Below, piece by piece: positions 26,466-35,255 of a stretch of DNA of 57,679 nucleotides. This DNA is from Labedella populi (GTDB lineage Bacteria > Actinomycetota > Actinomycetes > Actinomycetales > Microbacteriaceae). A program made the translations under genes and the position numbers. The stretch spans positions 1 through 57,679 of the forward strand of contig NZ_RZNC01000009.1 in NCBI RefSeq assembly GCF_004078655.1, read 5' to 3'. The notes beneath the pieces are model-generated. The model saw only the letters and a program-made list of their open reading frames with translations. It searched no databases and was not told the origin of the DNA. The stretch's first letter is position 1. Each line of letters begins with the position of its first letter.

Positions 26466-27272
26466 TCAGGCGGGGACCGGCGCCGTTCCCGGGCTCGTCG
26501 CGTCGGCGGGCGGCAGGAGCCGCCGAAGAATCCACCGCTCCGAGAACGTCCAGACGGTCGTCACGACGAGGTAGAGCGTCGCCGCGAGCGGGACGAAGAG
26601 AGCGACGATCGCCGTCATGAACGGCAGGAAGCTCAACGTCCGCATCACCCCCGTGAGATCGGGAGCGCCGGGTGTCGTGGGTGCGGCGGGCGGCCCGCCC
26701 GGGGTCCCGGGGAGGGGCTCGGCGAGTATCCGCCGCGACAGCTGCGCCGTCACCGCGATGACGACGACGGCGATCGCCGCCATCACGACGGTTCCCGCGT
26801 CGAGGGATCCCGTCGTCGCGAGGCTCGCGAAGCTCGAACCGAGCGGCATTCCAAGCAGCCGCTCGCTCAGGAGCGCGTTCGGATGCCCGTTGACCGTCAC
26901 GACGATGAAGAGGCCGTAGATCGTCGAGACGACCGGGATCTGCAGGAGCATCGGGAGGCACCCGGCCGTCGGCGAGACCTTCTCGCGTTGGTAGAGCTCA
27001 AGGGTCTTGCGGCTGAGCGCGTCGCGGTCCTTCCCGTACTTCTTCTGCAGTTCGGCGAGCTTCGGCGCGATCCGCTTGCGCGCATTCGCCGCCTTCACTT
27101 GGGAGACACCGACGGGGATGAGAGCCCCCCGCACCACGAGGGTGACGAGGACCACGGCGAGCGCCGCAGCGGCGGTGCCGGCGACGGGTTCGAGGAGGGA
27201 GCTGAGGGACATGACAACCGCGTATGCGGCGTCGAGCACGGCCGCGATGGGGCCGAATTCATAGGGGTTCAC
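26466..27272 (-). CDS. YidC/Oxa1-family membrane protein insertase, second-copy type
   Basis: The 268-aa protein has about five membrane helices and the Oxa1 core. VTLVVRGALIPVGVSQVKAA includes the conserved Arg of the first core helix, then RIAPKLAELQKKYGKDRDAL and TAGCLPMLLQIPVVSTIYGLF. Start GTG 27272 (NPYEFGPIAAVL) has AGGA seven bases upstream. It inserts membrane proteins alone or with SecYEG. It is not next to rnpA or rpmH, so it looks like an accessory paralogue, and it sits beside a small membrane protein gene that may be its partner. Confidence 0.88.
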   Translation of the reverse strand: MNPYEFGPIAAVLDAAYAVVMSLSSLLEPVAGTAAAALAVVLVTLVVRGALIPVGVSQVKAANARKRIAPKLAELQKKYGKDRDALSRKTLELYQREKVSPTAGCLPMLLQIPVVSTIYGLFIVVTVNGHPNALLSERLLGMPLGSSFASLATTGSLDAGTVVMAAIAVVVIAVTAQLSRRILAEPLPGTPGGPPAAPTTPGAPDLTGVMRTLSFLPFMTAIVALFVPLAATLYLVVTTVWTFSERWILRRLLPPADATSPGTAPVPA

Positions 27273-27433
27273 GAGAGATCCTGACTGTGTGACGAGGTCA
27301 TACGGAACGGAGGCGTATGGCTGTCGTCGGTCGGGGTCGATGGCGCGATGGCGCAGCATCGGACCTCGGCGGGCCTAGAGACCGCGCGACTCGCCGCGTC
27401 CCACCGGGACGAGCGGTCAGCGAGACGGTCGGA

Positions 27434-27730
27434 TCAGCGGGCGACAGCCGGGACGAGCCGTCCCGGGGCTCGCGGACGCGGGTGTCCCTCGGTCGTCGGG
27501 TCGTCCTGCGCGCAGACGATCACGACGGGCGGCGGTTCCACGGCACGATCGGTCGGCGTGGACCCGAGGAGCGCCGCGACGACGCGCATGACCGCTCGCG
27601 TGGTCATTGCGGCACCCGCCGCGAGGGCGAGCACACCGACGACGGCGATCGTCGTGACCGACGGCGCGGACACCGACACCTCGAATGCCGCGGTGAAGAA
27701 CCGCACGAGCATCTCGAGGTACGCGATCAC
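27434..27730 (-). CDS. Small membrane protein, DUF6412-like, next to the YidC paralogue
   Basis: The 98-aa protein has two hydrophobic stretches (about 1-18 and 24-46) and a C-terminal RPRAPGRLVPAV motif. I associate that motif with DUF6412 proteins found beside actinobacterial YidC paralogues (from memory, not checked). It is upstream of the yidC-like gene on the same strand with a 161-base gap. A joint role in membrane protein insertion is inference. Confidence 0.6.
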   Translation of the reverse strand: MIAYLEMLVRFFTAAFEVSVSAPSVTTIAVVGVLALAAGAAMTTRAVMRVVAALLGSTPTDRAVEPPPVVIVCAQDDPTTEGHPRPRAPGRLVPAVAR

Positions 27731-27770
27731 CCGCTCAGGCTACCAGCGCGCGCTCCCCTGAACCTGAGAC

Positions 27771-28616
27771 TCAGGCGTGGTCACGCCAGGTGTGGCGCGG
27801 TTCGAATCCGAGGACCCGTCGTGCCTTGTCGATCGACAAGAGGGTGTCGTTCTCGCCGAGGTCACGCACGATCGGCACCTCCGGGAACACCTCCGCGACG
27901 AGTTCGGCGTTCGGCCGCGTCATGACCGTGTCGGCGGCCGCGATGATGAATCGATCGAAGCCGGGACCGGCCGTCTCGAGCGCCCGCTGCACGGCTTGGG
28001 CGCCGTCGCGCGCGTCGATGTAGCCCCACGCGTTCCACTTCCGCGCCCGCGCGTCCTCGTCGAACTCCGGGAACGCGGCGTAGTCCTCCGGGTCCATGAC
28101 GTTCGAGAAGCGCAGCGCCGTGATGGAGAGCTTCGGATCCCAGCGCACGAGCTCGATCGCGAGCTGCTCCTCGAGGTGCTTCACGAGCGAGTAGACGCTC
28201 TCGGGACGCGCCGCGTACTCCTCGTCGATCGGGAGGTAGGGCGGCGGCACGTCGAACGGGAGACCGAGCACGGTCTCCCTCGACGCGTAGACGATGCGCT
28301 CGATACCGAGGCGATGCGCCGCCCAGAAGACGTGGAACGTCCCGTTCATGTTGTTGTGGAACGTCGCGACGTCGCTGTGCAGGCCCGGCGCCGGGATCGC
28401 GGCGAGGTGGACGAGGGCGTCGATCCCGTCGTGCTGGTCGTTCACGCCGGCGAGCGCGTCGACGACCTGACCGTAATCGGACAGGTCGACCCGCACGAAG
28501 CCGTCTCCGCGTTCGCCGTGCTGATCGAGGTTGACGACGTCGTGGCCCTCGTCGCGCAACGTGCTCACGACGGTGCGACCGAGTTTTCCGGATCCTCCGG
28601 TAACGGCGATTCTCAT
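27771..28616 (-). CDS. NAD-dependent epimerase/dehydratase, uronate-dehydrogenase-like
   Basis: The 281-aa extended short-chain dehydrogenase starts MRIAVTGGSGKLGRTVV with the Rossmann GxxGxxG motif. It has LVHLAAIPAPG, VYASRETVLGLP and the active-site pair in SVYSLVKHLEE (Tyr-x3-Lys). Overall length and the absence of a long substrate domain resemble uronate dehydrogenases and similar sugar dehydrogenases; substrate is unknown. ATG 28616 is preceded by AGGATGACCGC. A 17-bp repeat array lies directly upstream. Confidence 0.82.
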   Translation of the reverse strand: MRIAVTGGSGKLGRTVVSTLRDEGHDVVNLDQHGERGDGFVRVDLSDYGQVVDALAGVNDQHDGIDALVHLAAIPAPGLHSDVATFHNNMNGTFHVFWAAHRLGIERIVYASRETVLGLPFDVPPPYLPIDEEYAARPESVYSLVKHLEEQLAIELVRWDPKLSITALRFSNVMDPEDYAAFPEFDEDARARKWNAWGYIDARDGAQAVQRALETAGPGFDRFIIAAADTVMTRPNAELVAEVFPEVPIVRDLGENDTLLSIDKARRVLGFEPRHTWRDHA

Positions 28617-28625
28617 GCGGTCATC

Positions 28626-28693
28626 CTGTCAGTGTCGTCGGGCTGTCAGTATCGTCGGGCTGTCAGTGTCGTCCGGCTGTCAGTGTCGTCGGG
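28626..28693. repeat. 17-bp tandem repeat, 4 units
   Basis: Four head-to-tail copies of CTGTCAGTRTCGTCSGG lie 10 bases upstream of the epimerase start and after the end of the acidic protein gene. They cover the place where the epimerase promoter would be. Confidence 0.9.
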
Positions 28694-28760
28694 GCCGCCG
28701 CGCACGGTCTCGTCGCGGCGGCCGTTCGTGCTCACTCGCGGCGTGCTCGGCGCTTCGTGC

Positions 28761-29303
<543 letters not shown>

Positions 29304-29445
29304 GGTCACTCCGTTTCCGACGCCACGGACCGGCGCCTCGATTCCCACGCTAGGCGCGCGACACGGGTGCGCTCACCCCCTTGCGCCCACGACACCCGGC
29401 CCTCCGAAACCCCGCAATTCCCACGAACCGACCCCCCGAAAGCCC

Positions 29446-29487
29446 TTGAGCGCACATACGCCGGTACACCGGCGTATGTGCGCTCAA
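29446..29487. repeat. Perfect palindrome, 20-bp arms
   Basis: TTGAGCGCACATACGCCGGT at 29446-29465 is perfectly inverted at 29468-29487 with only AC between. It sits in the 242-base gap after the glgX stop and before the acidic protein gene, both on the minus strand, so a glgX terminator is a possible role. Confidence 0.9.
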
Positions 29488-29545
29488 AAGCTGTATCTCG
29501 TGGATGAAGGCAGCCTGGAGGGGTGCGCGGAGAGGGGGCGGCGGG

Positions 29546-31750
29546 TCAGCCGTTCGACTCGGGCGGCTGCGTGCCGATGACCGGGATCGCGGAGGTGCGC
29601 ATCGCGAGCGAGGCGGCGACGGAGTGGTCCGGCTCCGTCTCCGGCTCGCTCGCCGCGCGCAGGACCACGAGGGACCGCGACGCGAGCCTGAGCTTCGCTC
29701 CCGCGGCCAGCGGCGGACCGTCGACCGCCTCCTCACCGGTGTCGACGACGGCCTCCCACGCCGCACCGAACGACGCCGGCGGAATCGTCACCTCGACGTC
29801 CTCGACGTCGGCGCTGAAGTACAACAGGAAGTCGTCGTCCTGTATGGCGGCACCGCGGCGGTCGCGCTGCCGGATGCTGCCACCGTTGATGTAGATGCCG
29901 ACGGTGCGCTGGAGCGCCGCACCCCAGTCCTCCTCCTTCATCTCCGAGCCGTCGGCGTCGAGCCAGACGATGTCGGGGAAGGGGTCGCCCTCTTCGCGCT
30001 CGTAGGGCTTGCCGTCGAAGAAGCCGCCGCGACGGAACGTCGGGTGCTCGCGACGCAGTCGCGAGACCGCCGCCGTGAACTCGATGAGGGGCTCGTCGGC
30101 CTTGTCCCAGTGGACCCAGCTGATCTCGTTGTCCTGCGCGTACGTGTTGTTGTTGCCGCCCTGCGTGCGGCCGAGCTCGTCGCCGTGCAGGATCATCGGC
30201 ACACCCTGCGAGAGCAGCAGCGTCGCGAGGAAGTTGCGCTGCTGGCGCGCACGCAGTCCGAGCACCTCGGGGTCGTCCGTCTCGCCCTCGACACCCGAGT
30301 TCCACGAGCGGTTGTGCGATTCGCCGTCGTTGTTGTCCTCACCGTTCGCGTCGTTGTGCTTCTCGTTGTACGAGACGAGGTCGCGCATCGTGAAGCCGTC
30401 GTGAGCGGTCACGAAGTTGATCGACGCGAACGGGCGACGGCCCGAATTCTCGTAGAGGTCGGCGGAACCCGTGATGCGTGCAGCGAATTCGCCGAGCGTC
30501 GAGGGCTCGCCGCGCCAGTAGTCGCGGACGGTGTCGCGGTACTTCCCGTTCCACTCGGTCCACTGGGGCGGGAAGTTGCCGACCTGGTAGCCGCCGGGGC
30601 CCACGTCCCACGGCTCGGCGATGAGCTTGACCTGCGAGACCACCGGGTCCTGCTGCACGAGCTCGAAGAAGGTCGACAGGCGGTCGACATCGTAGAACTC
30701 GCGGGCGAGGGTCGACGCGAGGTCGAAGCGGAAGCCGTCGACGCGCATCTCGTTGGCCCAGTAGCGCAGCGAGTCCATGATGAGCTGGAGCGAGTGCGGG
30801 TGACGCACGTTGAGCGTGTTGCCCGTGCCCGTGTAGTCGGTGTAGTACCGCTTGTCGTTCTCCTCGAGGCGGTAGTAGGCCTCGTTGTCGATGCCCTTGA
30901 AGCTCAGCGTCGGGCCCATGTGGTTGCCCTCCGCCGTGTGGTTGTAGACCACGTCGAGGATGACCTCGATGCCGGCGGCGTGCATCGCGCGCACCATGGA
31001 CTTGAACTCCTGCACCTGCTGGCCGAGCTCACCCGTGGCCGAGTACGTGTTCTGCGGCGCGAAGAAACCGATCGTGTTGTAGCCCCAGTAGTTCGCGAGG
31101 CCCTTGTCCTCGAGCGTGGAGTCCTGAACGAACTGGTGGACCGGCATGAGCTCGATCGCCGTGATGCCGAGCTTCTTCAGGTGGTCGATGACGACGGGGT
31201 GGGTGAGGCCCGCGTAGGTGCCGCGCTGCTCCTCCGGGATCTCGGGGTGCAGTTCGGTGAGGCCCTTGACGTGCGCCTCGTAGATGACGGTGTCCGAGTA
31301 CGGCGTGTGCGGCTTGCGGTCGCCGGCCCAGTCGAAGAACGGGTTCACGACGACGCTCAGCATCGAGTGGGGGGCCGAGTCCTCGTCGTTGCGGGAGTCG
31401 GGGTCGCCGAAGTTGTAGGAGAACAGCGCGTTGTCCCAGTCGTACTGACCGGTCGTCGCCTTCGCGTACGGGTCGAGCAGGAGCTTGTTCGGGTTCGCAC
31501 GCTTCCCGTTCTCGGGGTCGTATTCGCCGTGGACGCGGTAGCCGTAACGCTGGCCGGGCTGCACGTTGGGGAGGTAGCAGTGCCACACGTACGCGTCCAC
31601 CTCGACGACGTCGACACACGTCTCCGTCCCGTCCTCATCGAAGAGGCACAGCTGCACGCGCTCCGCCGCCTCGCTGTAGAGGGCGAAGTTCGTGCCGCCG
31701 CCGTCATAGGACGCTCCGAGCGGGTAGGCGGTTCCGGGCCAGGTTTCCAC
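29546..31750 (-). CDS. glgX: Glycogen debranching enzyme, isoamylase type
   Basis: The 734-aa GH13_11 enzyme opens WPGTAYPLGASYDGGGTNFA in its CBM48 domain and has VIYEAHVKGLTELHP (156-170), VILDVVYNHTAEG (263-275), RVDGFRFDLAS with nucleophile Asp343, LIAEPWDVGPGGYQVGNFP with Glu379, and FVTAHDGFTMRDLVSYNEKHN with Asp451. It hydrolyses alpha-1,6 branches of glycogen and supplies linear maltodextrins to TreY/TreZ. In many actinobacteria glgX/treX, treY and treZ are adjacent; here 23 kb of other genes separate them. Confidence 0.95.
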   Translation of the reverse strand: METWPGTAYPLGASYDGGGTNFALYSEAAERVQLCLFDEDGTETCVDVVEVDAYVWHCYLPNVQPGQRYGYRVHGEYDPENGKRANPNKLLLDPYAKATTGQYDWDNALFSYNFGDPDSRNDEDSAPHSMLSVVVNPFFDWAGDRKPHTPYSDTVIYEAHVKGLTELHPEIPEEQRGTYAGLTHPVVIDHLKKLGITAIELMPVHQFVQDSTLEDKGLANYWGYNTIGFFAPQNTYSATGELGQQVQEFKSMVRAMHAAGIEVILDVVYNHTAEGNHMGPTLSFKGIDNEAYYRLEENDKRYYTDYTGTGNTLNVRHPHSLQLIMDSLRYWANEMRVDGFRFDLASTLAREFYDVDRLSTFFELVQQDPVVSQVKLIAEPWDVGPGGYQVGNFPPQWTEWNGKYRDTVRDYWRGEPSTLGEFAARITGSADLYENSGRRPFASINFVTAHDGFTMRDLVSYNEKHNDANGEDNNDGESHNRSWNSGVEGETDDPEVLGLRARQQRNFLATLLLSQGVPMILHGDELGRTQGGNNNTYAQDNEISWVHWDKADEPLIEFTAAVSRLRREHPTFRRGGFFDGKPYEREEGDPFPDIVWLDADGSEMKEEDWGAALQRTVGIYINGGSIRQRDRRGAAIQDDDFLLYFSADVEDVEVTIPPASFGAAWEAVVDTGEEAVDGPPLAAGAKLRLASRSLVVLRAASEPETEPDHSVAASLAMRTSAIPVIGTQPPESNG

Positions 31751-31967
31751 GTGCGACCTCCAGGTCAGGGACGGGTTCGGATGCGGGTGATACCGGTGCG
31801 GGCTTCGGTGCGGCGGAGCTGTGCCGACACTCGGCTGCTCCGAATCGAGCCGAGTACCGTCGATCTAACGTTAACGTCTGAGAGCGGCCGCGCTCGCATC
31901 GACCGGACCGCTTGACATCATCCGCCGCGAGCCCGACGACGATCGACCCGGCGAGCGACCGGGACGG
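31751..31967. other. Intergenic region before glgX
   Basis: The 217 bases between glgX and the ANTAR gene hold the 10-bp palindrome ACGTTAACGT at 31868-31877, a possible operator or promoter element. No open frame of gene quality was seen. Confidence 0.4.
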
Positions 31968-32678
31968 TCAGACGATGATCTCGCGCTCGACGATCGCGCG
32001 TGCGACCTCGGTGAGCGCGCGGCGCGATTCCCGCGCGTACGAGCGGATGCGACGGAACGCCTCGTCCATCCCCTCGCTGTGCGTGTAGGCCACGACCCCT
32101 TTGGCCTGCTCGATGACGACGCGCGAATCGAGCGCCGTCTGTAGTTGCCGTCGGGCCAGTCGGTTCTCTCGGATTGCCCGTTCCTGCAGGATCCCGATCG
32201 TCGCGACGTCCGCGAGCGCTTGCGCCGCCTGGATGTCGGCTTCACCGAGCGACTGCGGCCCGCTCTCGAAGAGAGTCAGGGCGCCGATGCTCTGATCGCG
32301 CAACCGCATCGGGAGGGCGTGGAGACCGGTGAACCCGTTGTCGAGGGCGACGGAACGGAAGCGGGACCAGTCCTCGCCGTCGCGCAGGTCGGGGACGCTG
32401 ACCGGGACGCCCCGGTGGAAGGCGTCGAGACATGGCCCCTCGTCGGCCGCGAGCATCATGAGCTCGACGGTGCGGCTCTCCTCGCTCGTCGACGCCAGGA
32501 GGTCGAGCCCGCCGTCGCCGGGGTCGAGAAGGAGAGCCGTAGCGGCGACATCGAAGGTCGACTGGCACGTCTCGACGAGCATCTGGAGGACGTCGACGAG
32601 GTCGAAGTCGGCGACGAGAGTGTCCGCGAGTTGGACGAAGACCTGGAGGAGCTGCTGCTCCCGGGTCGACTCGATCAC
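31968..32678 (-). CDS. GAF-ANTAR regulator, downstream member of pair
   Basis: The 236-aa protein has a GAF domain (about 25-165; LVADFDLVDVLQMLVETCQ, DEGPCLDAFHRGVPVSVPDL) and a C-terminal ANTAR domain (about 170-230; SRVVIEQAKGVVAYTHSEG, DEAFRRIRSYARESRRALTEV). ANTAR domains bind paired-hairpin RNAs to prevent transcription termination, and the GAF part should sense a small ligand. The start overlaps the upstream GAF-ANTAR stop (32675-32678), so the two are translated together and may form heterodimers. Confidence 0.88.
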   Translation of the reverse strand: MIESTREQQLLQVFVQLADTLVADFDLVDVLQMLVETCQSTFDVAATALLLDPGDGGLDLLASTSEESRTVELMMLAADEGPCLDAFHRGVPVSVPDLRDGEDWSRFRSVALDNGFTGLHALPMRLRDQSIGALTLFESGPQSLGEADIQAAQALADVATIGILQERAIRENRLARRQLQTALDSRVVIEQAKGVVAYTHSEGMDEAFRRIRSYARESRRALTEVARAIVEREIIV

Positions 32679-33385
32679 CGCGCCCCCTCGATCCGTGCGC
32701 CCGTGACGGTGAAGGTGAGCGTCCGGTCGAGGATACGCTGCGCGACGTCCGCCATGCTCTCGCCCTTCGCGAATGCGTGCGCCTGGATGAGCAGCACGGT
32801 GTCGTCGGCCGAGACGCCGAGCTGCGCGATCACGAAACCCGTCGCTTGGTGGATAAGACGACGCGTGTGTCGGGAGGTCACTCCGTCCTCGGAGTCGCCC
32901 GAGAGCCGGATCGCGCGTTCGAGGACACGGCGCCCGAGGAGCCCGCTGAACACGATGAGCTGATCGGTCGTGGCCTCGTCGAGCCGCAGCGGGTCATCGT
33001 TGTAGAGGTCGACCGCTCCCAACCGCAAGGACCCGACACTCAACGGGAAGGCGAAGATCGCGCCGATGTCCTGCTCGTGCCGCAGCGCGGCCGAGAACGC
33101 CGGCCATTCCCGGACGGGACGCCGGAGGTTGGGCTCAAGGACTGGTACGCCACCGATCAGTGCGTCCCAGCACGGCCCCTCGCCCAGGTCGAACTGCAAC
33201 TCATCGATCCGCCCGATGACGGAGTCGCTGGCCTCGACCGTCTCAGAACCGAGCACCTCGCCGATCGTGGAGATCGAGACGCCCGACACGGGGATGACCT
33301 CGAGGATCGGTTCGGTGAGCGAACCCGTCCCGTCGTGTGGGCGTGAGAGCGCGGCGACGGCCGTCGCGAAACGATCCTCGCTCAC
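32675..33385 (-). CDS. GAF-ANTAR regulator, upstream member of pair
   Basis: This protein of about 236 aa starts at GTG 33385 (VSEDRFATAVAALS). The frame stays open to 33568 only because the upstream 13-bp repeat contains no stop codon, and that extension would be Arg/Pro-rich and unlikely. A GAF domain (about 20-150; DLGEGPCWDALIGGVPVLEP, GAIFAFPLSVGSLRLGAVDL) is followed by an ANTAR-like domain (about 165-225; RRLIHQATGFVIAQLGVSAD, AHAFAKGESMADVAQRILD). The DEGPC/GEGPCWDA motif is shared with its partner. No hairpin target was recognised. Confidence 0.82.
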   Translation of the reverse strand: MSEDRFATAVAALSRPHDGTGSLTEPILEVIPVSGVSISTIGEVLGSETVEASDSVIGRIDELQFDLGEGPCWDALIGGVPVLEPNLRRPVREWPAFSAALRHEQDIGAIFAFPLSVGSLRLGAVDLYNDDPLRLDEATTDQLIVFSGLLGRRVLERAIRLSGDSEDGVTSRHTRRLIHQATGFVIAQLGVSADDTVLLIQAHAFAKGESMADVAQRILDRTLTFTVTGARIEGAR

Positions 33386-33457
33386 GGGCGACGCCCGGCT
33401 TCGTCGACGTGGTTCTTCAGCGGGTCCACGCCTCAACGCTAGTGCAGGCGCCTGCCC

Positions 33458-33548
33458 GCGGGAACGGTCCGCGGGAACGGTCGGCGGGAACGGTCGGCGC
33501 GAACGGTCGGCGCGAACGGTGGGCGCGAACGGTGGGCGCGAACGACCG
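33458..33548. repeat. 13-bp tandem repeat, 7 units, upstream of a GAF-ANTAR gene
   Basis: Units of GCGSGAACGGTSS follow one another from 33458; the seventh is partial in sequence. The array lies between the divergent GAF-ANTAR and glycosyltransferase genes. Its length (91 bp) and sequence drift from GCGGG to GCGCG suggest stepwise duplication. Confidence 0.9.
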
Positions 33549-33668
33549 TGGACGACCGGTCGGTGCACGCCCCGGGCATTCCGCGTAACGTGGACGGCTT
33601 GCAGGTGATCGGCGACACGGTCGGGGGCGCGCTGGCGACGCGATCACTTCGCGAGAGGGGACGAGTGG

Positions 33669-35255
33669 ATGACGGCGGCGCGAACAGGTCGAGCAGGACA
33701 AGCAGGACAAGCAGGACGACGAGCGGCCGACTCGCCCGCCGCGATCGCGCGGCGAGCAATGCAGCGGCTGCACACCGTCGTGACGGATCGGACCCGCGCC
33801 GCTCGCGGGCTCCTTCCCACCGGGCGGCATTTCGCTCTCACCTGGTCCGTCTCCGACGGGTACGGCGGCATGACCGCGGCTCTGCTCGCGCGGACGCGCG
33901 CCTTCGTCCGCCACGGCGGCGTGCGTGTCGACGTCCTGACTCTCGACGAGCAGGCCGACTACCCGACTCTCGAGAGCCGATTGCGTCAGCGCGGAGAGCT
34001 CATCGACGGGATGCGCCTCCTCAATCTCTGGGACTGGTTGCGCGACAACCCGCTCCCCGGCGGGTCCCTCCGACTCGACCGGCACCCGCTCTCACCGCTT
34101 CCCCTCGGACCGGGGCCTGGCGCGACCGAGATCCGCCGCGGCGGCACGGTGCTCAGCCGCACACGGTGGTCGGAGGACGGCGCTCGTGCCCTGCAGACGG
34201 ACCACTACCGTCTCGATGGCACTCTGCTCGTGAGCGATCGCCGCGACATCGAGGGCGGTGGCCGCTCCATCGTGCTGTGCGACGAGAGCGGCAGCCCCGT
34301 GCGGTCGTGGGGCCGCATCTGGCACCTGTACGCCGCGTGGCTCGATCGGTTGTCCGCCCGGCGTCCGACCTTCCTCATCGTCGACAGCAAGACCGTGGCC
34401 CCGTTCGTCGCGGAGTACCGACGCCCGCACGTCACGACCGTTCACCTCGTGCACGCGTCGCACCTCGAGGGGACCGAACGGCCGATGGGGCGATTGCGTG
34501 AGTCGCGGCGCCGCGTCTTCGAGAACCTCGCGGCGTTCGATGCGGTCGCCGTCCTGAGTGAGCGGCAGCGTGCCGACGTCGAAGCCCTGCTCGGCCCGCA
34601 GGACAACGTCATCGTCGTACGGAATGTGCGCGAGGAGGTGCCCGGCCGTGCCTCGCAGAATGCGCTCACCCGGCCCCGCGACATCACCGCGGGCATCATG
34701 CTGGCATCACTCGAGAAGCGGAAGCGCGTCAGCCACGCCGTCCGGGCGGTCGCCGCTCAGCGCGTTCTCACGACGGCGGGGGCCGGTCGCCCCGTGACCC
34801 TCGACGTGTATGGAGAGGGTCCGCGGCGTGCGACGCTCGAAGCGGTCGTCGATCGGTTGGAGGCCCGCGATTTCGCGCGGCTCCGAGGATTCGACCCCCA
34901 TGCCCGTGAGCGGCTCGCCGATGCGTCGTTCCTGCTCCTCACCTCGACGTCGGAGGGGTTCCCCCTCGTCCTCGCAGAGGCTCTCTCCGTCGGGTGCCTC
35001 CCCATCGTGTACGACGTGCCGTACGGGCCCGCCGACATCATCCGATCGGGGTGGAACGGTTGGGTCGTCCCCGCCGGTGACGTCGACGCGATGGCCGCCG
35101 CGATCGAGGAACTCGTCAGCCTTCCCGACGAGCGGATCGCGGCGATGCGTCGGAACGCTGTGGCGTCGGCGCGATCGTTCGATCCGCTCGCGGTCACTCG
35201 GGCCTGGGCCCGCGGCCTCCGGGCGGCGCGACGACGGTCGCGCCGGCGGGCGTGA
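33669..35255 (+). CDS. Glycosyltransferase, GT4 family (TagE-like)
   Basis: The 528-aa protein has GRHFALTWSVSDGYGGMTAALLARTRAF near the N-terminus (about 52-80), a donor-binding Rossmann half with VTLDVYGEGPRRATLEAVVDRL, and the retaining-GT motif TSTSEGFPLVLAEALSVGCLP (Glu-x7-Glu). HLVHASHLEG and the size resemble poly(glycerol-phosphate) alpha-glucosyltransferases that decorate wall teichoic acids. It acts at the cytoplasmic side. Start ATG 33669 follows AGGGGACGAGTGG. Its last 62 bases overlap the acyltransferase gene on the other strand. Confidence 0.8.
   Translation: MTAARTGRAGQAGQAGRRAADSPAAIARRAMQRLHTVVTDRTRAARGLLPTGRHFALTWSVSDGYGGMTAALLARTRAFVRHGGVRVDVLTLDEQADYPTLESRLRQRGELIDGMRLLNLWDWLRDNPLPGGSLRLDRHPLSPLPLGPGPGATEIRRGGTVLSRTRWSEDGARALQTDHYRLDGTLLVSDRRDIEGGGRSIVLCDESGSPVRSWGRIWHLYAAWLDRLSARRPTFLIVDSKTVAPFVAEYRRPHVTTVHLVHASHLEGTERPMGRLRESRRRVFENLAAFDAVAVLSERQRADVEALLGPQDNVIVVRNVREEVPGRASQNALTRPRDITAGIMLASLEKRKRVSHAVRAVAAQRVLTTAGAGRPVTLDVYGEGPRRATLEAVVDRLEARDFARLRGFDPHARERLADASFLLLTSTSEGFPLVLAEALSVGCLPIVYDVPYGPADIIRSGWNGWVVPAGDVDAMAAAIEELVSLPDERIAAMRRNAVASARSFDPLAVTRAWARGLRAARRRSRRRA

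Noticed and set aside
33458-33548. CRISPR array
   Set aside because: Units are contiguous 13-mers without spacers and no cas genes are present.
32675-33568. Longer start for the upstream GAF-ANTAR protein
   Set aside because: The extra 61 residues are translation of the 13-bp repeat; GTG 33385 fits the family N-terminus.
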